64,000 nt of DNA from Microvirga tunisiensis (GTDB taxonomy: Bacteria > Pseudomonadota > Alphaproteobacteria > Rhizobiales > Beijerinckiaceae), in NCBI RefSeq assembly GCF_009296175.1, contig NZ_VOSK01000008.1:23881-87880 (forward strand), given 5' to 3'. The notes under the pieces are model-generated. The model made no database searches. It saw nothing but the letters and a program-made list of their open reading frames with translations, and was not told the origin of the DNA. The position numbers were made by a program, and so were the translations under genes. Positions 15,062 to 24,359 of this stretch are shown here, piece by piece. How positions within the stretch are numbered: the first letter of the stretch is position 1; every line of letters starts with the position of its first letter.

Positions 15062-17452
15062 ATGGTCCCGCTGATGAATCAGTCCGACAACCGACCCGAT
15101 CCGCAGGATAGCCTTGCCCATGAGCAGCCGGCGTCCGGCTCCTTGAGCGCCCGCGCCCGTGCGGCGGTCGCGCCGCAATCGCCCTATCTGAACGGTCTGA
15201 ACCCGGAGCAGCGTGCTGCTGTCGAGGCCACCGAGGGCCCGGTTCTCGTACTGGCGGGCGCCGGCACCGGCAAGACCCGCGTGCTCACCACCCGGATCGC
15301 GCACCTGATCGCCACCGGCAAGGCCTACCCGTCTCAGATCCTCGCCGTGACCTTCACCAACAAGGCGGCGCGGGAGATGCGCGAGCGCATCACTTCCGTG
15401 ATCGGTCCGGTGGCCGAGGGGATGCAATGGCTCGGCACCTTCCACTCCATCGGCACCAAGATCCTGCGCCGCCATGCGGAGCTGGTCGGTCTGCGTTCCG
15501 ACTTCACCATCCTCGGCACCGACGATCAGCTTCGCCTGATGAAGCAGGTGATCGAAGCTGAGGGCATCGACGAGAAGCGTTGGCCTGCACGCCAGCTCGC
15601 CGCCCATATCGACGGCTGGAAGAACCGGGGTCTCGGACCCGATCAGGTTCCCGCCGGTGAAGCCGGCGCCTTCGCCAACGGCAAGGGTGGAAGACTCTAC
15701 CGCGCCTATCAGGAGCGGCTGAAGGTTCTCAACGCCGTCGATTTCGGCGACCTGCTGCTCGAATGCCTGCGCCTTTGGCGCGAGCATCCCGACATCCTGG
15801 AGCAGTACCAGAACCGTTTCCGCTACATGCTGGTGGACGAGTATCAGGACACCAACGTCGCCCAGTATCTCTGGCTCAGGCTCCTTGCCCAGGCGCGCAA
15901 GAACTTGTGCTGCGTCGGCGACGACGACCAGTCGATCTATGGCTGGCGCGGTGCAGAAGTCGACAACATCCTGCGCTTCGAGCACGACTTTCCCGGCGCC
16001 ACCGTGATCCGCCTGGAGCGCAATTACCGCTCTACCGGCCATATCCTCTCCGCCGCATCCGGGCTCATCGCCAAGAACCAGGGCCGCCTCGGCAAGACCC
16101 TGCGCACGGAAGACGAGCCGGGTGAAAAGGTGACGATCACCGGCGCCTGGGATTCCGAGGACGAGGCGCGTCTTATCGGCGAGGAAATCGAGGCCCTGCA
16201 TTCCAAGAAGCACTCGCTCTCTGAGATCGCGATCCTGGTGCGCATCTCCGCCCAGATGCGCGAGATCGAAGACCGGCTCGTGACGCTCGGCGTCCCCTAT
16301 CGCGTCATCGGCGGCCCACGCTTCTACGAGCGCGCGGAAATCCGCGACGCGCTAGCCTATCTTCGTGTCGTCAACCAGCCCGCGGACGATCTCGCCTTCG
16401 AGCGGATCGTGAATACGCCGAAGCGTGGCTTGGGCGATGCGACGATCCAGGTGCTGCACAACCACGCCCGCGCCGCCCGCGTTCCCCTGATGGAGGCTGC
16501 TCGCTTCATCGTCGAGACCGACGAGCTGAAGCCCAAGCCCCGCGCCACATTGCGCGATCTTCTGATCTCCTTCGGCCGCTGGTCCAAGCTCTCCGAGACG
16601 ATGACGCAGTCCGAGGTCGCGCAGACGGTGCTGGAGGAATCCGGCTATACCGACATGTGGCAGAAGGACAAATCGGCGGATGCGGCAGGGCGCCTGGAAA
16701 ATCTCAAGGAGCTCGTGCGCTCCATGGAGGAATTCCCGGACTTGCAGAGCTTCCTCGAGCACGTCTCCCTGGTCATGGAAGCTAACGAGAGCGACACCGC
16801 CGAGCGCGTAAGCCTGATGACGCTTCACGCGGCCAAAGGCCTGGAATTCGACACTGTCTTCCTGCCCGGCTGGGAGGAAGGCCTCTTCCCGAACCAGCGC
16901 GCGCTCGACGAGAGCGGTCGTGCAGGACTGGAAGAGGAACGCCGCCTTGCCCATGTGGGCCTCACCCGTGCCCGGCGTCGCGCCAAGATCTTTTTCGCCT
17001 CCAACCGACGCATCCACGGCCTGTGGAACTCGACCGTGCCGAGCCGCTTCGTCGACGATCTGCCGGAGACGAACGTGGAGATCGTGGAGGCTCCCGCGAA
17101 CTTCTCCTACGGCGGCTACGGCGGCGGCTCGCGCTTCGATCGCACGCAGCCCTTCAGCGGCTCCTCCTACCAGACACCTGGCTGGCAGCGCGCTCAGGCC
17201 CACCGCGCCTCGACGGGGGATGGCGGCTATTCCACCCGCCGTTCCGGCGAAAGGCGCGGACCGATGCTGATCGAGGGCGAGCTGGTGGCCAAATCCACCG
17301 GAGGCTCGGGCTTTGCTGTCGGCGGACGCGTCCTGCACACCAAGTTCGGCCCCGGTACTATCGAAGCCGTCGACGGCAACAAGCTCACCGTCGAGTTCGA
17401 CAAGGCTGGGCGGAAGATGGTGCTGGACAGCTTTGTCGAGGCGTTGGGCTGA
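15062..17452 (+). CDS. uvrD: ATP-dependent DNA helicase, UvrD/PcrA type
   Basis: Superfamily 1A 3'-5' helicase used in nucleotide-excision and mismatch repair. The 796 residues show motif I LAGAGTGKT (about 65-72), motif Ia TFTNKAAREM, motif II VDEYQDTN, motif III GDDDQSIYGWRGA, motif IV RLERNYRS, motif V VSLMTLHAAKGLEFD and motif VI EEERRLAHVGLTRARR. The C-terminus has a Gly/Ser-rich linker and a short Tudor-like module (VLHTKFGPGTIEAVDGNKL) as in PcrA/UvrD. An ATG four codons in (15074) is an equally possible start. Convergent with the manganese catalase gene. Confidence 0.95.
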   Translation: MVPLMNQSDNRPDPQDSLAHEQPASGSLSARARAAVAPQSPYLNGLNPEQRAAVEATEGPVLVLAGAGTGKTRVLTTRIAHLIATGKAYPSQILAVTFTNKAAREMRERITSVIGPVAEGMQWLGTFHSIGTKILRRHAELVGLRSDFTILGTDDQLRLMKQVIEAEGIDEKRWPARQLAAHIDGWKNRGLGPDQVPAGEAGAFANGKGGRLYRAYQERLKVLNAVDFGDLLLECLRLWREHPDILEQYQNRFRYMLVDEYQDTNVAQYLWLRLLAQARKNLCCVGDDDQSIYGWRGAEVDNILRFEHDFPGATVIRLERNYRSTGHILSAASGLIAKNQGRLGKTLRTEDEPGEKVTITGAWDSEDEARLIGEEIEALHSKKHSLSEIAILVRISAQMREIEDRLVTLGVPYRVIGGPRFYERAEIRDALAYLRVVNQPADDLAFERIVNTPKRGLGDATIQVLHNHARAARVPLMEAARFIVETDELKPKPRATLRDLLISFGRWSKLSETMTQSEVAQTVLEESGYTDMWQKDKSADAAGRLENLKELVRSMEEFPDLQSFLEHVSLVMEANESDTAERVSLMTLHAAKGLEFDTVFLPGWEEGLFPNQRALDESGRAGLEEERRLAHVGLTRARRRAKIFFASNRRIHGLWNSTVPSRFVDDLPETNVEIVEAPANFSYGGYGGGSRFDRTQPFSGSSYQTPGWQRAQAHRASTGDGGYSTRRSGERRGPMLIEGELVAKSTGGSGFAVGGRVLHTKFGPGTIEAVDGNKLTVEFDKAGRKMVLDSFVEALG

Positions 17453-17458
17453 AGAGAA

Positions 17459-17481
17459 ATGCCCGGCGCGACGCCGGGCAT
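17459..17481. terminator. Short hairpin between convergent uvrD and catalase genes
   Basis: ATGCCCGGCG-CGA-CGCCGGGCAT is a perfect 10-bp stem with a 3-nt loop, starting just after the uvrD stop codon. It has no T-tract on either side. It could act as a bidirectional RNA 3'-end hairpin or be a fragment of the dispersed palindromic families. Confidence 0.45.
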
Positions 17482-17510
17482 GACACTGGGCCAATCATTC
17501 AATCGACCAA

Positions 17511-18392
17511 CTATTCCGCAGCCGCCGGTGGCACTGGTGCGGGCGGCGTACCGTAGGTGCGGGGATCGACCGGGTTGAGCTGACCTTCGTCTTCCGTGTA
17601 GGCCGGCGGACGATCCACATAGGTGAAGGTTCCCTTGCCGTCCGGCGCAGGTCCTTGCGCCCAGCGTCCCTGCTGGCTTTCCATTCCTTCGGAGTGGTTC
17701 AGGAATTGGTAGGCGACCTCGCTCTTCTCCAGGCTCTGCGGGAAATTCGACGGCACTGGCGTCTCTTCGAGCCCGTCTTCTTCCAATTCGCGAATGGCGG
17801 CGAGCCACTGGTTCTGGTGCATGGTGTCGCGCGCGATGAGGAAGGACAGCATATCCCGCACGCCGGGATCGTTCGTCATGTTGTAGAGCCGGCTGACCTG
17901 CAGGCGCCCCTGACTCTCGGCCGTCACGTTGAAGCGGAAATCAGCAAGGAGGTTGCCGCTTGCGATGGTGTAGGCCGACGTCCAGGGATTGCCCGCACTG
18001 TCGTTCGGGCGGGAGCCGAGACCGGCAACGATATAGTGCTGAGGATTCATACCGGCGACGATGGCATCCTCGACCCGGGCTCCGCCCATGACGGCGCCGA
18101 CCACTGAGTTCTTGGCCATATCCTCCTGCTGCTCGATAGGCGAGGTTTCGAGCAGGCGCGCGATCATGGTTGCGAGCATCTCGACATGGCCGATTTCCTC
18201 GGTGCCGATGTCCATGATCATGTCCTTGTATTTCTGTGGACCGCGGCAGTTCCAACCCTGGAACAGGTAGGTCATCATCACGCTGATTTCGCCCCATTGT
18301 CCGCCGAGGGGCTCCTGAAGCATCTTGGCAAAGAGCGGATCGGGTTTCTCTGGCTTGGCATGGTAAGCCATTTGCCGCTGACGAAAGAACAT
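17511..18392 (-). CDS. Manganese catalase
   Basis: Dismutates hydrogen peroxide with a di-manganese centre. Start chosen at MFFRQRQMAYHAKPEK behind an AGGAG site; the upstream 15 codons are unlikely. Ligand-bearing motifs are visible: GEISVMMTYLFQ (first Glu), EEIGHVEM (Glu and His), AESQGRLQVSRLY (Glu) and ARDTMHQNQW (His). These form the ferritin-like four-helix core. The C-terminal 80 residues are a Pro-rich extension (DPRTYGTPPAPVPPAAAE). About 293 residues, a normal length. Probably a stationary-phase or stress protein; it is a single gene here. Confidence 0.94.
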   Translation of the reverse strand: MFFRQRQMAYHAKPEKPDPLFAKMLQEPLGGQWGEISVMMTYLFQGWNCRGPQKYKDMIMDIGTEEIGHVEMLATMIARLLETSPIEQQEDMAKNSVVGAVMGGARVEDAIVAGMNPQHYIVAGLGSRPNDSAGNPWTSAYTIASGNLLADFRFNVTAESQGRLQVSRLYNMTNDPGVRDMLSFLIARDTMHQNQWLAAIRELEEDGLEETPVPSNFPQSLEKSEVAYQFLNHSEGMESQQGRWAQGPAPDGKGTFTYVDRPPAYTEDEGQLNPVDPRTYGTPPAPVPPAAAE

Positions 18393-18595
18393 CGGCTGCT
18401 CCTGTACAATTGATTGAGTGGCGACCCTCGGCCCCACGAGGGTCAGCCTTCCAACAAGAGCGATTCTCGGTTGTTCCCGAATTAGGCTGTCTTTCCTGTA
18501 CTTTAGACTATTCCTGATCTAGGCGATTACCCTCTAGCCACCTGCGTACAACTGTGGAAGCATCCGCTGCAACCGAACAATTATCAGAGGCCCCG

Positions 18596-19867
18596 ATGTT
18601 CCCGCTGTCCCACATGCTGAAATCCTTCATTCGTGCCGGCACTCTAAAGGTGATCGACGCGGAAGGCGGTGTGCACGTCTTCGGTGGTGAGAGGCCTGGG
18701 CCGAGCGTCACCATGCGACTTACGGACCGCTCGCTCTATCACAAGCTCTTTCTCAATCCGGAACTGCATGCCGGTGAAGCCTATATGGATGGGCGCATGA
18801 GCTTCGAGGATGGCTCCAACTTGAGAGACTTCCTCAACCTCTTCTCGATGAACCGCTCGACCCTGGCCAATTATCCGCTCCAGAACGTGCTCAAGCGCAT
18901 CTCGCGGACCGTAAAGCGATTCCAGCAGGCGAATCCGGTCGGGAAGGCGCAGCAGAACGTGGCGCATCACTACGATCTCGGAAACGACTTCTACAAGCTC
19001 TTCCTCGACAAGGGAATGCAGTATTCCTGCGCCTACTTCATCAACGACGACGACACGCTGGAAGAGGCACAACAGAACAAGCTGCGGCTCATCGCCTCGA
19101 AGCTTCAGCTCAAGCCCGGCCTGAAGATCCTCGATATCGGCAGCGGCTGGGGCGATCTCGCGCTCTACCTCGCCGCAATGGAGGACGTGGACGTCACGGG
19201 CGTCACGCTCTCCAAGGAACAGTACGAACTCTCGAACGAGAAGGCACGGCGAGCCGGCCTGTCCGATCGCGTCCGCTTCGAACTGCTTGATTACCGTAAG
19301 GTCGAGAAGAAGTTCGACCGCATCGTATCAGTCGGAATGTTCGAGCATGTGGGCGTGCAGCATTACGGCGAGTTCTTCGCCAAGATCAATGCGCTGCTCG
19401 ACGATGAAGGCCTCATGGTGCTGCACTCCATCGGCAAGATGAGTCCGCCCGGCACCGCGAGCCCATGGCTGCGCAAATACATCTTTCCCGGCGCCTATTC
19501 CCCTGCCCTGTCGGAGGTTTTCCCGGTTGTCGAGCAGAACCAATTGTGGGTGACCGATCTCGAATTCCTGCGTCTTCACTACGCCAAGACGCTTAACCAC
19601 TGGCATCGGCGCTTCGAAGCCAACCGCGAGAAGATCGCTGCCATGTACGACGAGCGATTCTGCCGGATGTTCGAGTTCTATCTCATCAGCGCCGAGACCA
19701 TGTTCACGACCGGCAGCCAGCTCGTGTTCCATATGCAACTGGCGCGCAAGCGCGATGCAGCGCCCATCGTGCGCGATTACATCACGGATGCTCAGCGCGT
19801 GTACAAGGCCAAGGAAGCCGAGCGCCTCAAAGTTCTCGAAGGAGCCAGAGAACTGACGCCAGCCTGA
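18596..19867 (+). CDS. cfa: Cyclopropane-fatty-acyl-phospholipid synthase family methyltransferase
   Basis: Transfers a methyl(ene) group from S-adenosylmethionine to unsaturated acyl chains of membrane phospholipids. I start at MFPLSHMLKSF (AGAGG upstream); a GTG start at 18554 would add 14 residues. The N-terminal lipid-binding part (LHAGEAYMDGRMSFEDG) precedes the methyltransferase domain with HHYDLGNDFYKLFLD, YSCAYF, the SAM loop LKILDIGSGWGDLALYLA, TLSKEQ and the catalytic-region FDRIVSVGMFEHVG. About 423 residues. Because rhizobia carry several paralogues, the symbol marks the family and not a proven orthologue. Confidence 0.88.
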   Translation: MFPLSHMLKSFIRAGTLKVIDAEGGVHVFGGERPGPSVTMRLTDRSLYHKLFLNPELHAGEAYMDGRMSFEDGSNLRDFLNLFSMNRSTLANYPLQNVLKRISRTVKRFQQANPVGKAQQNVAHHYDLGNDFYKLFLDKGMQYSCAYFINDDDTLEEAQQNKLRLIASKLQLKPGLKILDIGSGWGDLALYLAAMEDVDVTGVTLSKEQYELSNEKARRAGLSDRVRFELLDYRKVEKKFDRIVSVGMFEHVGVQHYGEFFAKINALLDDEGLMVLHSIGKMSPPGTASPWLRKYIFPGAYSPALSEVFPVVEQNQLWVTDLEFLRLHYAKTLNHWHRRFEANREKIAAMYDERFCRMFEFYLISAETMFTTGSQLVFHMQLARKRDAAPIVRDYITDAQRVYKAKEAERLKVLEGARELTPA

Positions 19868-19883
19868 GAGCGAGCGTCAGTTC
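19850..19883. terminator. Inverted repeat at the end of cfa
   Basis: GAACTGACGC (19850-19859, last codons of cfa) and GCGTCAGTTC (19874-19883) form a perfect 10-bp stem around a 14-nt loop containing the stop codon. There is no T-run, so it may be a 3'-end stabiliser rather than a classical terminator. It sits between the convergent cfa and SDR genes. Confidence 0.4.
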
Positions 19884-19896
19884 CTCGAATTCCGGC

Positions 19897-20772
19897 TCAG
19901 GTCAGGGTCTCGTAATCCTTGTTCTTCAAGCCGTCATGCGAGTGGCGCGTCGGCAGCTTGCCTTTCGGTTGCTTCTTGAAATGCGATGAGGCCTTGGCGC
20001 CGACCGGTCCTTTCGAAATCGTGATGCCGCCGTCCACCGTGTAAAGCGCGCCCGTGACGAAGCTCGCCTCGTCGGAAGCCAGGAAGCAGAACACGTTCGC
20101 GACTTCCTCGGGCGTGCCGCGCCGGCCCATGGGAGTGGCCTGCGTGATCATGGTGGCGAGTTCAGCGTCCATTGGCCCCGTAGATTTGTGCGTCCAAGCG
20201 GTATCGATGGGGCCGGGGCACACGCAATTGGCACGCACGCCATAGGGAACTTGTTCCGCCGCCACACCACGTATGAAGGAATGAATGAAGGCCTTCGTGC
20301 CGCCATAGGGGGTATTTTTCGGGTGGCCGAGCATGCCGGCCTCCGATCCCGTGGCGATGATGCTGCCATGCGTCTCCTGCAGATGGGGTAAGGCGAACTT
20401 GGTCATCAGGAAGACCGAGCGCACATTCGAGCGAAACGTCTCGTCGAATTTGTCGATGGGATAATCCTGCGTCTCGGCAACGGCCAGGAAGACGCCTGCA
20501 TTGTTGATGAGAATGTCGATGCGGCCATAAGCACTCACGCAGGCTTCGACGGCTGCCTGAGCATGGTGCTCGTCGGCGATGTCGCCGAGGTAGATCTCCG
20601 CGAAGCCACCGGCTCCGTTGATCGTGCGAGCGACATTCTCCACCGGATCGTCCGGCAGACCGACAAGGAGAAGACGCGCGCCCTCCTGGGCAAATTTGAG
20701 CGCGATCGCTTCACCGATACCGGTACCGGCACCCGTCACGATGGTCACCTTATCGAAAAGACGTCCGGGCAT
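19897..20772 (-). CDS. SDR family NAD(P)-dependent oxidoreductase
   Basis: Classical short-chain dehydrogenase. The nucleotide loop TGAGTGIGE is at residues 13-21, NNAG in the middle, and the catalytic Tyr-Lys in TPYGGTKAFIH with an upstream Ser in ATGSEAG. The C-terminal CPGPIDTAW and GALYTVDGGITIS segments are standard. 291 residues, about 40 more than the core family because of a basic tail (HFKKQPKGKLPTRHSHDGLK). Substrate unknown. The start follows a CCAGGAG site. Confidence 0.9.
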   Translation of the reverse strand: MPGRLFDKVTIVTGAGTGIGEAIALKFAQEGARLLLVGLPDDPVENVARTINGAGGFAEIYLGDIADEHHAQAAVEACVSAYGRIDILINNAGVFLAVAETQDYPIDKFDETFRSNVRSVFLMTKFALPHLQETHGSIIATGSEAGMLGHPKNTPYGGTKAFIHSFIRGVAAEQVPYGVRANCVCPGPIDTAWTHKSTGPMDAELATMITQATPMGRRGTPEEVANVFCFLASDEASFVTGALYTVDGGITISKGPVGAKASSHFKKQPKGKLPTRHSHDGLKNKDYETLT

Positions 20773-20928
20773 TGGGGATCTCCTGGGAGAGTAAAATCGC
20801 AGCCGTCGGTCCGCAGACCACGGCCGACATCAGGTGAGGGCACAACGGGACGCCACCCTGACGGTTCCAGGGAAAGCCGGATCTCACGGACAGGTGACCT
20901 CCGGCCCGAGGGGTGATAAGGCGAGGTC

Positions 20929-21849
20929 ATGCTCGAAGGTCTGCACCCCAATCGCCCCACCCACGTCTTCCGCATCACCACGGACGAGCGCTCCGCACGC
21001 GTCATGACCGACATGATCGGCGAGATCTTCGATCCTGCCGAGACGGCCGTTGCCTCCTTCGAGACGGAGGATGGCGGGCCGTGGATGCTGGAGGCCTATT
21101 TCGCGCATCAGCCCGACGAGGCCGCAATCCGTGACTTGTTGCGCCCCCTCGTCGGGGTAGAGGCGGACAAGGGCGTTTTCCTTCCTCTCGAACAGAAGGA
21201 TTGGGTGAAGGCTTCGCTGGAGGGTCTCAAGCCTGTCCGTGCGGGCCGCATATTCGTCCATGGCTCGCATGATCGTCACGAGCGCCGCCCCAGCGACATC
21301 GCCATAGAGATCGAGGCGGGCCTGGCTTTCGGCACGGGCCATCACGGCACGACCAAAGGCTGCCTGCTCGCTTTTGTGGATGAGTTGAAGATGCGCACGC
21401 CCCGCCATGTGCTTGATGTCGGCACCGGCACGGGCATTCTGGGTTTTGCCGCCGCGAAGATTCTGAAACGGCCCGTGGTGGCTGGCGACATCGATCCGGA
21501 AGCGGTGCGCGTGGCGCGCGAGAATGCGCGGCTGAACGGGATCGGGGCCTTTATGAAGCTCTACGTAGGCCCCGGCATCCGCCATGCGGAGGCTGACCGT
21601 GCGGGCCATTTCGATCTGGTCTTTGCCAATATCCTGGCAAAGCCCCTGCGGATGCTGGCGCCCTCGCTGGCGCATGTGGCGAGCCGGGACGGGACGATCA
21701 TTCTGTCGGGCCTGCTGGCTCGAGACGTTCCCGGAGTCCTGTCAGCCTATGCCCATCAGGGCTGGTATCTGCAGCGCCGCTACGATCTCGACGGCTGGGC
21801 GGCGCTGGTGCTGAGGCGGGGCAACGCTCGTCCGCTGCCCCGCCACTAA
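20929..21849 (+). CDS. prmA: Ribosomal protein L11 methyltransferase
   Basis: Methylates L11 of the large ribosomal subunit with S-adenosylmethionine. The N-terminal substrate-recognition part is followed by FGTGHHGTTKGCL, the SAM loop VLDVGTGTGILGFAAAK, AGDIDPEAVRVARENARLNG and the catalytic-region LVFANILAKPLRMLAPSL with the NILA motif typical of PrmA. 306 residues, the usual length. Confidence 0.93.
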   Translation: MLEGLHPNRPTHVFRITTDERSARVMTDMIGEIFDPAETAVASFETEDGGPWMLEAYFAHQPDEAAIRDLLRPLVGVEADKGVFLPLEQKDWVKASLEGLKPVRAGRIFVHGSHDRHERRPSDIAIEIEAGLAFGTGHHGTTKGCLLAFVDELKMRTPRHVLDVGTGTGILGFAAAKILKRPVVAGDIDPEAVRVARENARLNGIGAFMKLYVGPGIRHAEADRAGHFDLVFANILAKPLRMLAPSLAHVASRDGTIILSGLLARDVPGVLSAYAHQGWYLQRRYDLDGWAALVLRRGNARPLPRH

Positions 21850-21855
21850 TTCTCA

Positions 21856-21960
21856 TTACTCGGACAGAACACCCGGATAGCGCTTGGCGAGCTCGCTGCG
21901 CAGCTTGAGGCTTTCAGCCCAGACGTCGCGGATGGCCTTCATGGCGGTGATGATGATCAT
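21856..21960 (-). CDS. Very small protein (34 aa), unknown
   Basis: ATG at 21958-21960, stop TAA at 21856-21858. It begins MIIITAMKAIRDVW and ends AKRYPGVLSE: one amphipathic helix rich in Lys, Arg and Glu. It follows the 74-residue gene on the same strand after 28 nt. The ribosome-binding site is weak (GAGAC). Both small proteins open with MI(I)TA, which suggests a related pair. No family recognised; coding status is an inference. Confidence 0.45.
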   Translation of the reverse strand: MIIITAMKAIRDVWAESLKLRSELAKRYPGVLSE

Positions 21961-21988
21961 GGTGTTGTCTCGCTTTGAAATGGAACGG

Positions 21989-22213
21989 TTAAATCTTGAC
22001 GGGCAGAAGCTCGGACTGGCCGAGGAAGAGCGATGAATGGTCCTGTCTGCGGCTCAGGTCGCTCACGAAAGCCTCGTGGCGGCGCAACTCCCGTGCGGCC
22101 CTCCTGGCGCGGCTTTCCACGAGCGCGCTCATGAAGCGTGTGGCCACCTGCGAGAGCTTCGAAGGGGCTTGTACGTGACCGACGAGGGTGAAAGATAAAA
22201 CGGCTGTGATCAT
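21989..22213 (-). CDS. Small basic protein (74 aa), unknown
   Basis: The start ATG follows a good GGAGAT ribosome-binding site. The N-terminus (MITAVLSFTLVGHVQAPSKL) is mildly hydrophobic, followed by an Arg-rich helical stretch (ALVESRARRAARELRRHEAF, VSDLSRRQDH). The Arg-rich part recalls small DUF1127-like proteins of rhizobia, but the consensus of that family is not clearly present, so I leave it unassigned. Its first 16 residues could be a membrane-associated segment. Likely cotranscribed with the 34-residue gene downstream. Confidence 0.55.
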   Translation of the reverse strand: MITAVLSFTLVGHVQAPSKLSQVATRFMSALVESRARRAARELRRHEAFVSDLSRRQDHSSLFLGQSELLPVKI

Positions 22214-22538
22214 GGGCTCATCTCCAACAGATTGGTGCTGAGCCCCTTCAGCGTTCCTCTGTTTTCGTTATCAGGAAGATAAGCTCGGTCCGACTTTAGT
22301 TGAAGTCATAAGATCACATGTTCGTCATGCACCCATTGCAGGGCATTGCCATGAATGATTAACTTCCAGGCGCTCGGTGCATGTTTCATGGGCCTGTTGC
22401 CGCCTTCTGCGGCAGCGTCCGTGTGGGATCTTGACGGCCTCCGTTTCCATTGGATCAACCCGAAAAGTGGTTTTCCCTTTTGGGTCCGATGCTCTAGCGT
22501 GTCGCCCTCTTCATTTCCGACCTTCGGTGCTGATTTCC
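22214..22538. other. Intergenic region with a half-copy of dispersed repeat 1
   Basis: A 325-bp space between the divergent small-protein gene and the aminopeptidase gene. It contains the partial repeat at 22448-22495 and several ATG codons without ribosome-binding sites. No conserved gene or RNA is recognised in 22214-22447. Confidence 0.5.
22448..22495. repeat. Dispersed palindromic repeat 1, copy A (half element)
   Basis: CCATTGGATCAACCCGAAAAG through GGGTCCGATGCTCTAG matches the second hairpin of the longer copies at 30335, 35592, 53795 and 56631. Only the half with GGATC...AAAAGTGG...GGGTCCGATGCTC is present. Confidence 0.75.
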
Positions 22539-24359
22539 ATGGCTCAGTTCCAGTTCTTCGACGATATGACCTCCCCCTCTCAAGGCCCGCAGCACATCGC
22601 CAAACTGCGCACCGAGATGGCGAGACGCGGCTTCGACGGTTTCATCGTCCCGCGCGCCGACGAGCATCAGGGAGAGTACGTCCCGAAGAGCGCTGAGCGT
22701 ATGGCTTGGCTCACCGGCTTCACGGGCTCCGCAGGCACGGCCGTAATCCTCCAGAACGAGGCTGCTCTCGTGGTCGACGGACGCTACACGGTCCAGGCTG
22801 CCGAGCAGGTGGATACGTCTGTCATTACCCCGGTCCAACTCACTGCCTCCACGCCTGAGGACTGGATTGCCGAGCGTCTCCCGGCGGGTGGCGTGCTGGC
22901 CTATGACCCGTGGCTCCACACCGGCGATGGCCTGAAACGGCTGGAGCGGGCCGTGAGCCGCGCCGGCGGGAAGCTTGCCCCGGTCGACATCAATCTGGTC
23001 GACGTGATCTGGATCGACCGCCCGGCCCCGCCGCAGGCTCCGGTAAGACCGCACCCGCTCGACTATGCGGGCGAGGCCGCGCCTGCCAAGCTGGAGCGCA
23101 TCCGCAAGAAGATGGCTGAGGCTAAGCTCGATGCGCTGGTCATCTCCGATCCGCACAATCTTGCCTGGGCCTTCAACCTGCGCGGTGGCGATGTGGGGCA
23201 CACGCCCCTGCCTCTCGGCTATGCCATCCTTCCCAAGGAGGGCCGCGCCAGCCTCTTCTTCGACCCGGCGAAAGTGACGAACGAGGCCGGCGCGGCCGTG
23301 GGTGATCTCGCGGATTTTGCACCGATCAGCACCTTCCAGGGCGCTCTCGATGCACTGGGCCAAACAGGAGGCAAGATCCGCATCGATTCCGCGACCGGCG
23401 CTGTCGCTCTCATCCGGCGCATCGAGGCGACCGGCGGCACGGTCGACGTCGGAGCCGATCCGATCGCTCTCATGAAGGCGGTCAAGAACGAGGCCGAGAT
23501 TGCGGGCTCCCATGCCGCCCATCTGCGCGACGGCGTGGCGGTCGCACGCTTCCTGGCCTGGCTGGACCGCGAGGCGCCCTCGGGCAAGCTCACCGAGATC
23601 GATGCGGTCGAGGCGCTGGAAGCCTTCCGCATCGAGACTGGCGCTTTGAGGAACGTCTCCTTCCCGAGCATTTCCGGCGCAGGTCCCAATGCCGCTCTGC
23701 CCCATTACCGGGTCACGAGTTCGAGCAACCGGGCCCTCGAGCTGAACCAGATCTTCCTGATCGATTCCGGCGCGCAATACGAGGACGGCACGACGGATAT
23801 CACCCGCACGATCATCGTGGGGGAGCCGACGGCTGAGATGAAGGATCGCTTCACCCGGGTGCTCAAAGGCCATATCGCCATCGCGCAGGCCGTGTTTCCG
23901 AAGGGCACGACGGGCGCGCAGATCGATTCCTTCGCCCGCAAGCCGCTCTGGGAGGCGGGTCTCGATTTCGATCACGGCACGGGCCACGGCATCGGCAGCT
24001 ATCTCTCGGTGCACGAAGGTCCGCAGCGCATCGCCAAGACCGGGCATACGCCGCTGGAAGTGGGCATGATGCTCTCCAACGAGCCGGGTTACTACAAGCC
24101 GGGCGCCTACGGCATCCGCATCGAGAACCTGATCCTCGTGGAGCCACGCACGATTCCCGGCGCTGATCGTGAGATGATGGGCTTTGAGACGCTGACCTTC
24201 ACGCCCATTGACTTGCGCTTGGTCGAGCCCGCGATCATGACGGCCGACGAGATCGCATGGCTCAACGCCTATCACGCTGCAGTGCGCGAGAAGATCGGGC
24301 CGCAGCTCGATGCCGAGACGCGGGCATGGCTGGAGAACGCCACGCAGGCGATTGGTTAA
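22539..24359 (+). CDS. Xaa-Pro aminopeptidase (M24 family)
   Basis: Releases the N-terminal residue from peptides with proline in second position, using two metal ions. I start at MAQFQFFDDMTSP; the frame is open for 54 more codons but these run through a dispersed repeat. That leaves 606 residues, the usual length for the three-domain form. Two creatinase-like N-terminal domains (FIVPRADEHQGEYVPKSAER, TGFTGSAGTAV, NLAWAFNLRGGDV) precede the catalytic domain. Metal ligands appear in IDSGAQYEDGTTDITRT (two Asp), HGTGHGIGSYLSVHEGP (His), NEPGYY (Glu) and GIRIENLILVE (Glu). Its stop overlaps the azlD stop (convergent) by 3 nt. Confidence 0.93.
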   Translation: MAQFQFFDDMTSPSQGPQHIAKLRTEMARRGFDGFIVPRADEHQGEYVPKSAERMAWLTGFTGSAGTAVILQNEAALVVDGRYTVQAAEQVDTSVITPVQLTASTPEDWIAERLPAGGVLAYDPWLHTGDGLKRLERAVSRAGGKLAPVDINLVDVIWIDRPAPPQAPVRPHPLDYAGEAAPAKLERIRKKMAEAKLDALVISDPHNLAWAFNLRGGDVGHTPLPLGYAILPKEGRASLFFDPAKVTNEAGAAVGDLADFAPISTFQGALDALGQTGGKIRIDSATGAVALIRRIEATGGTVDVGADPIALMKAVKNEAEIAGSHAAHLRDGVAVARFLAWLDREAPSGKLTEIDAVEALEAFRIETGALRNVSFPSISGAGPNAALPHYRVTSSSNRALELNQIFLIDSGAQYEDGTTDITRTIIVGEPTAEMKDRFTRVLKGHIAIAQAVFPKGTTGAQIDSFARKPLWEAGLDFDHGTGHGIGSYLSVHEGPQRIAKTGHTPLEVGMMLSNEPGYYKPGAYGIRIENLILVEPRTIPGADREMMGFETLTFTPIDLRLVEPAIMTADEIAWLNAYHAAVREKIGPQLDAETRAWLENATQAIG

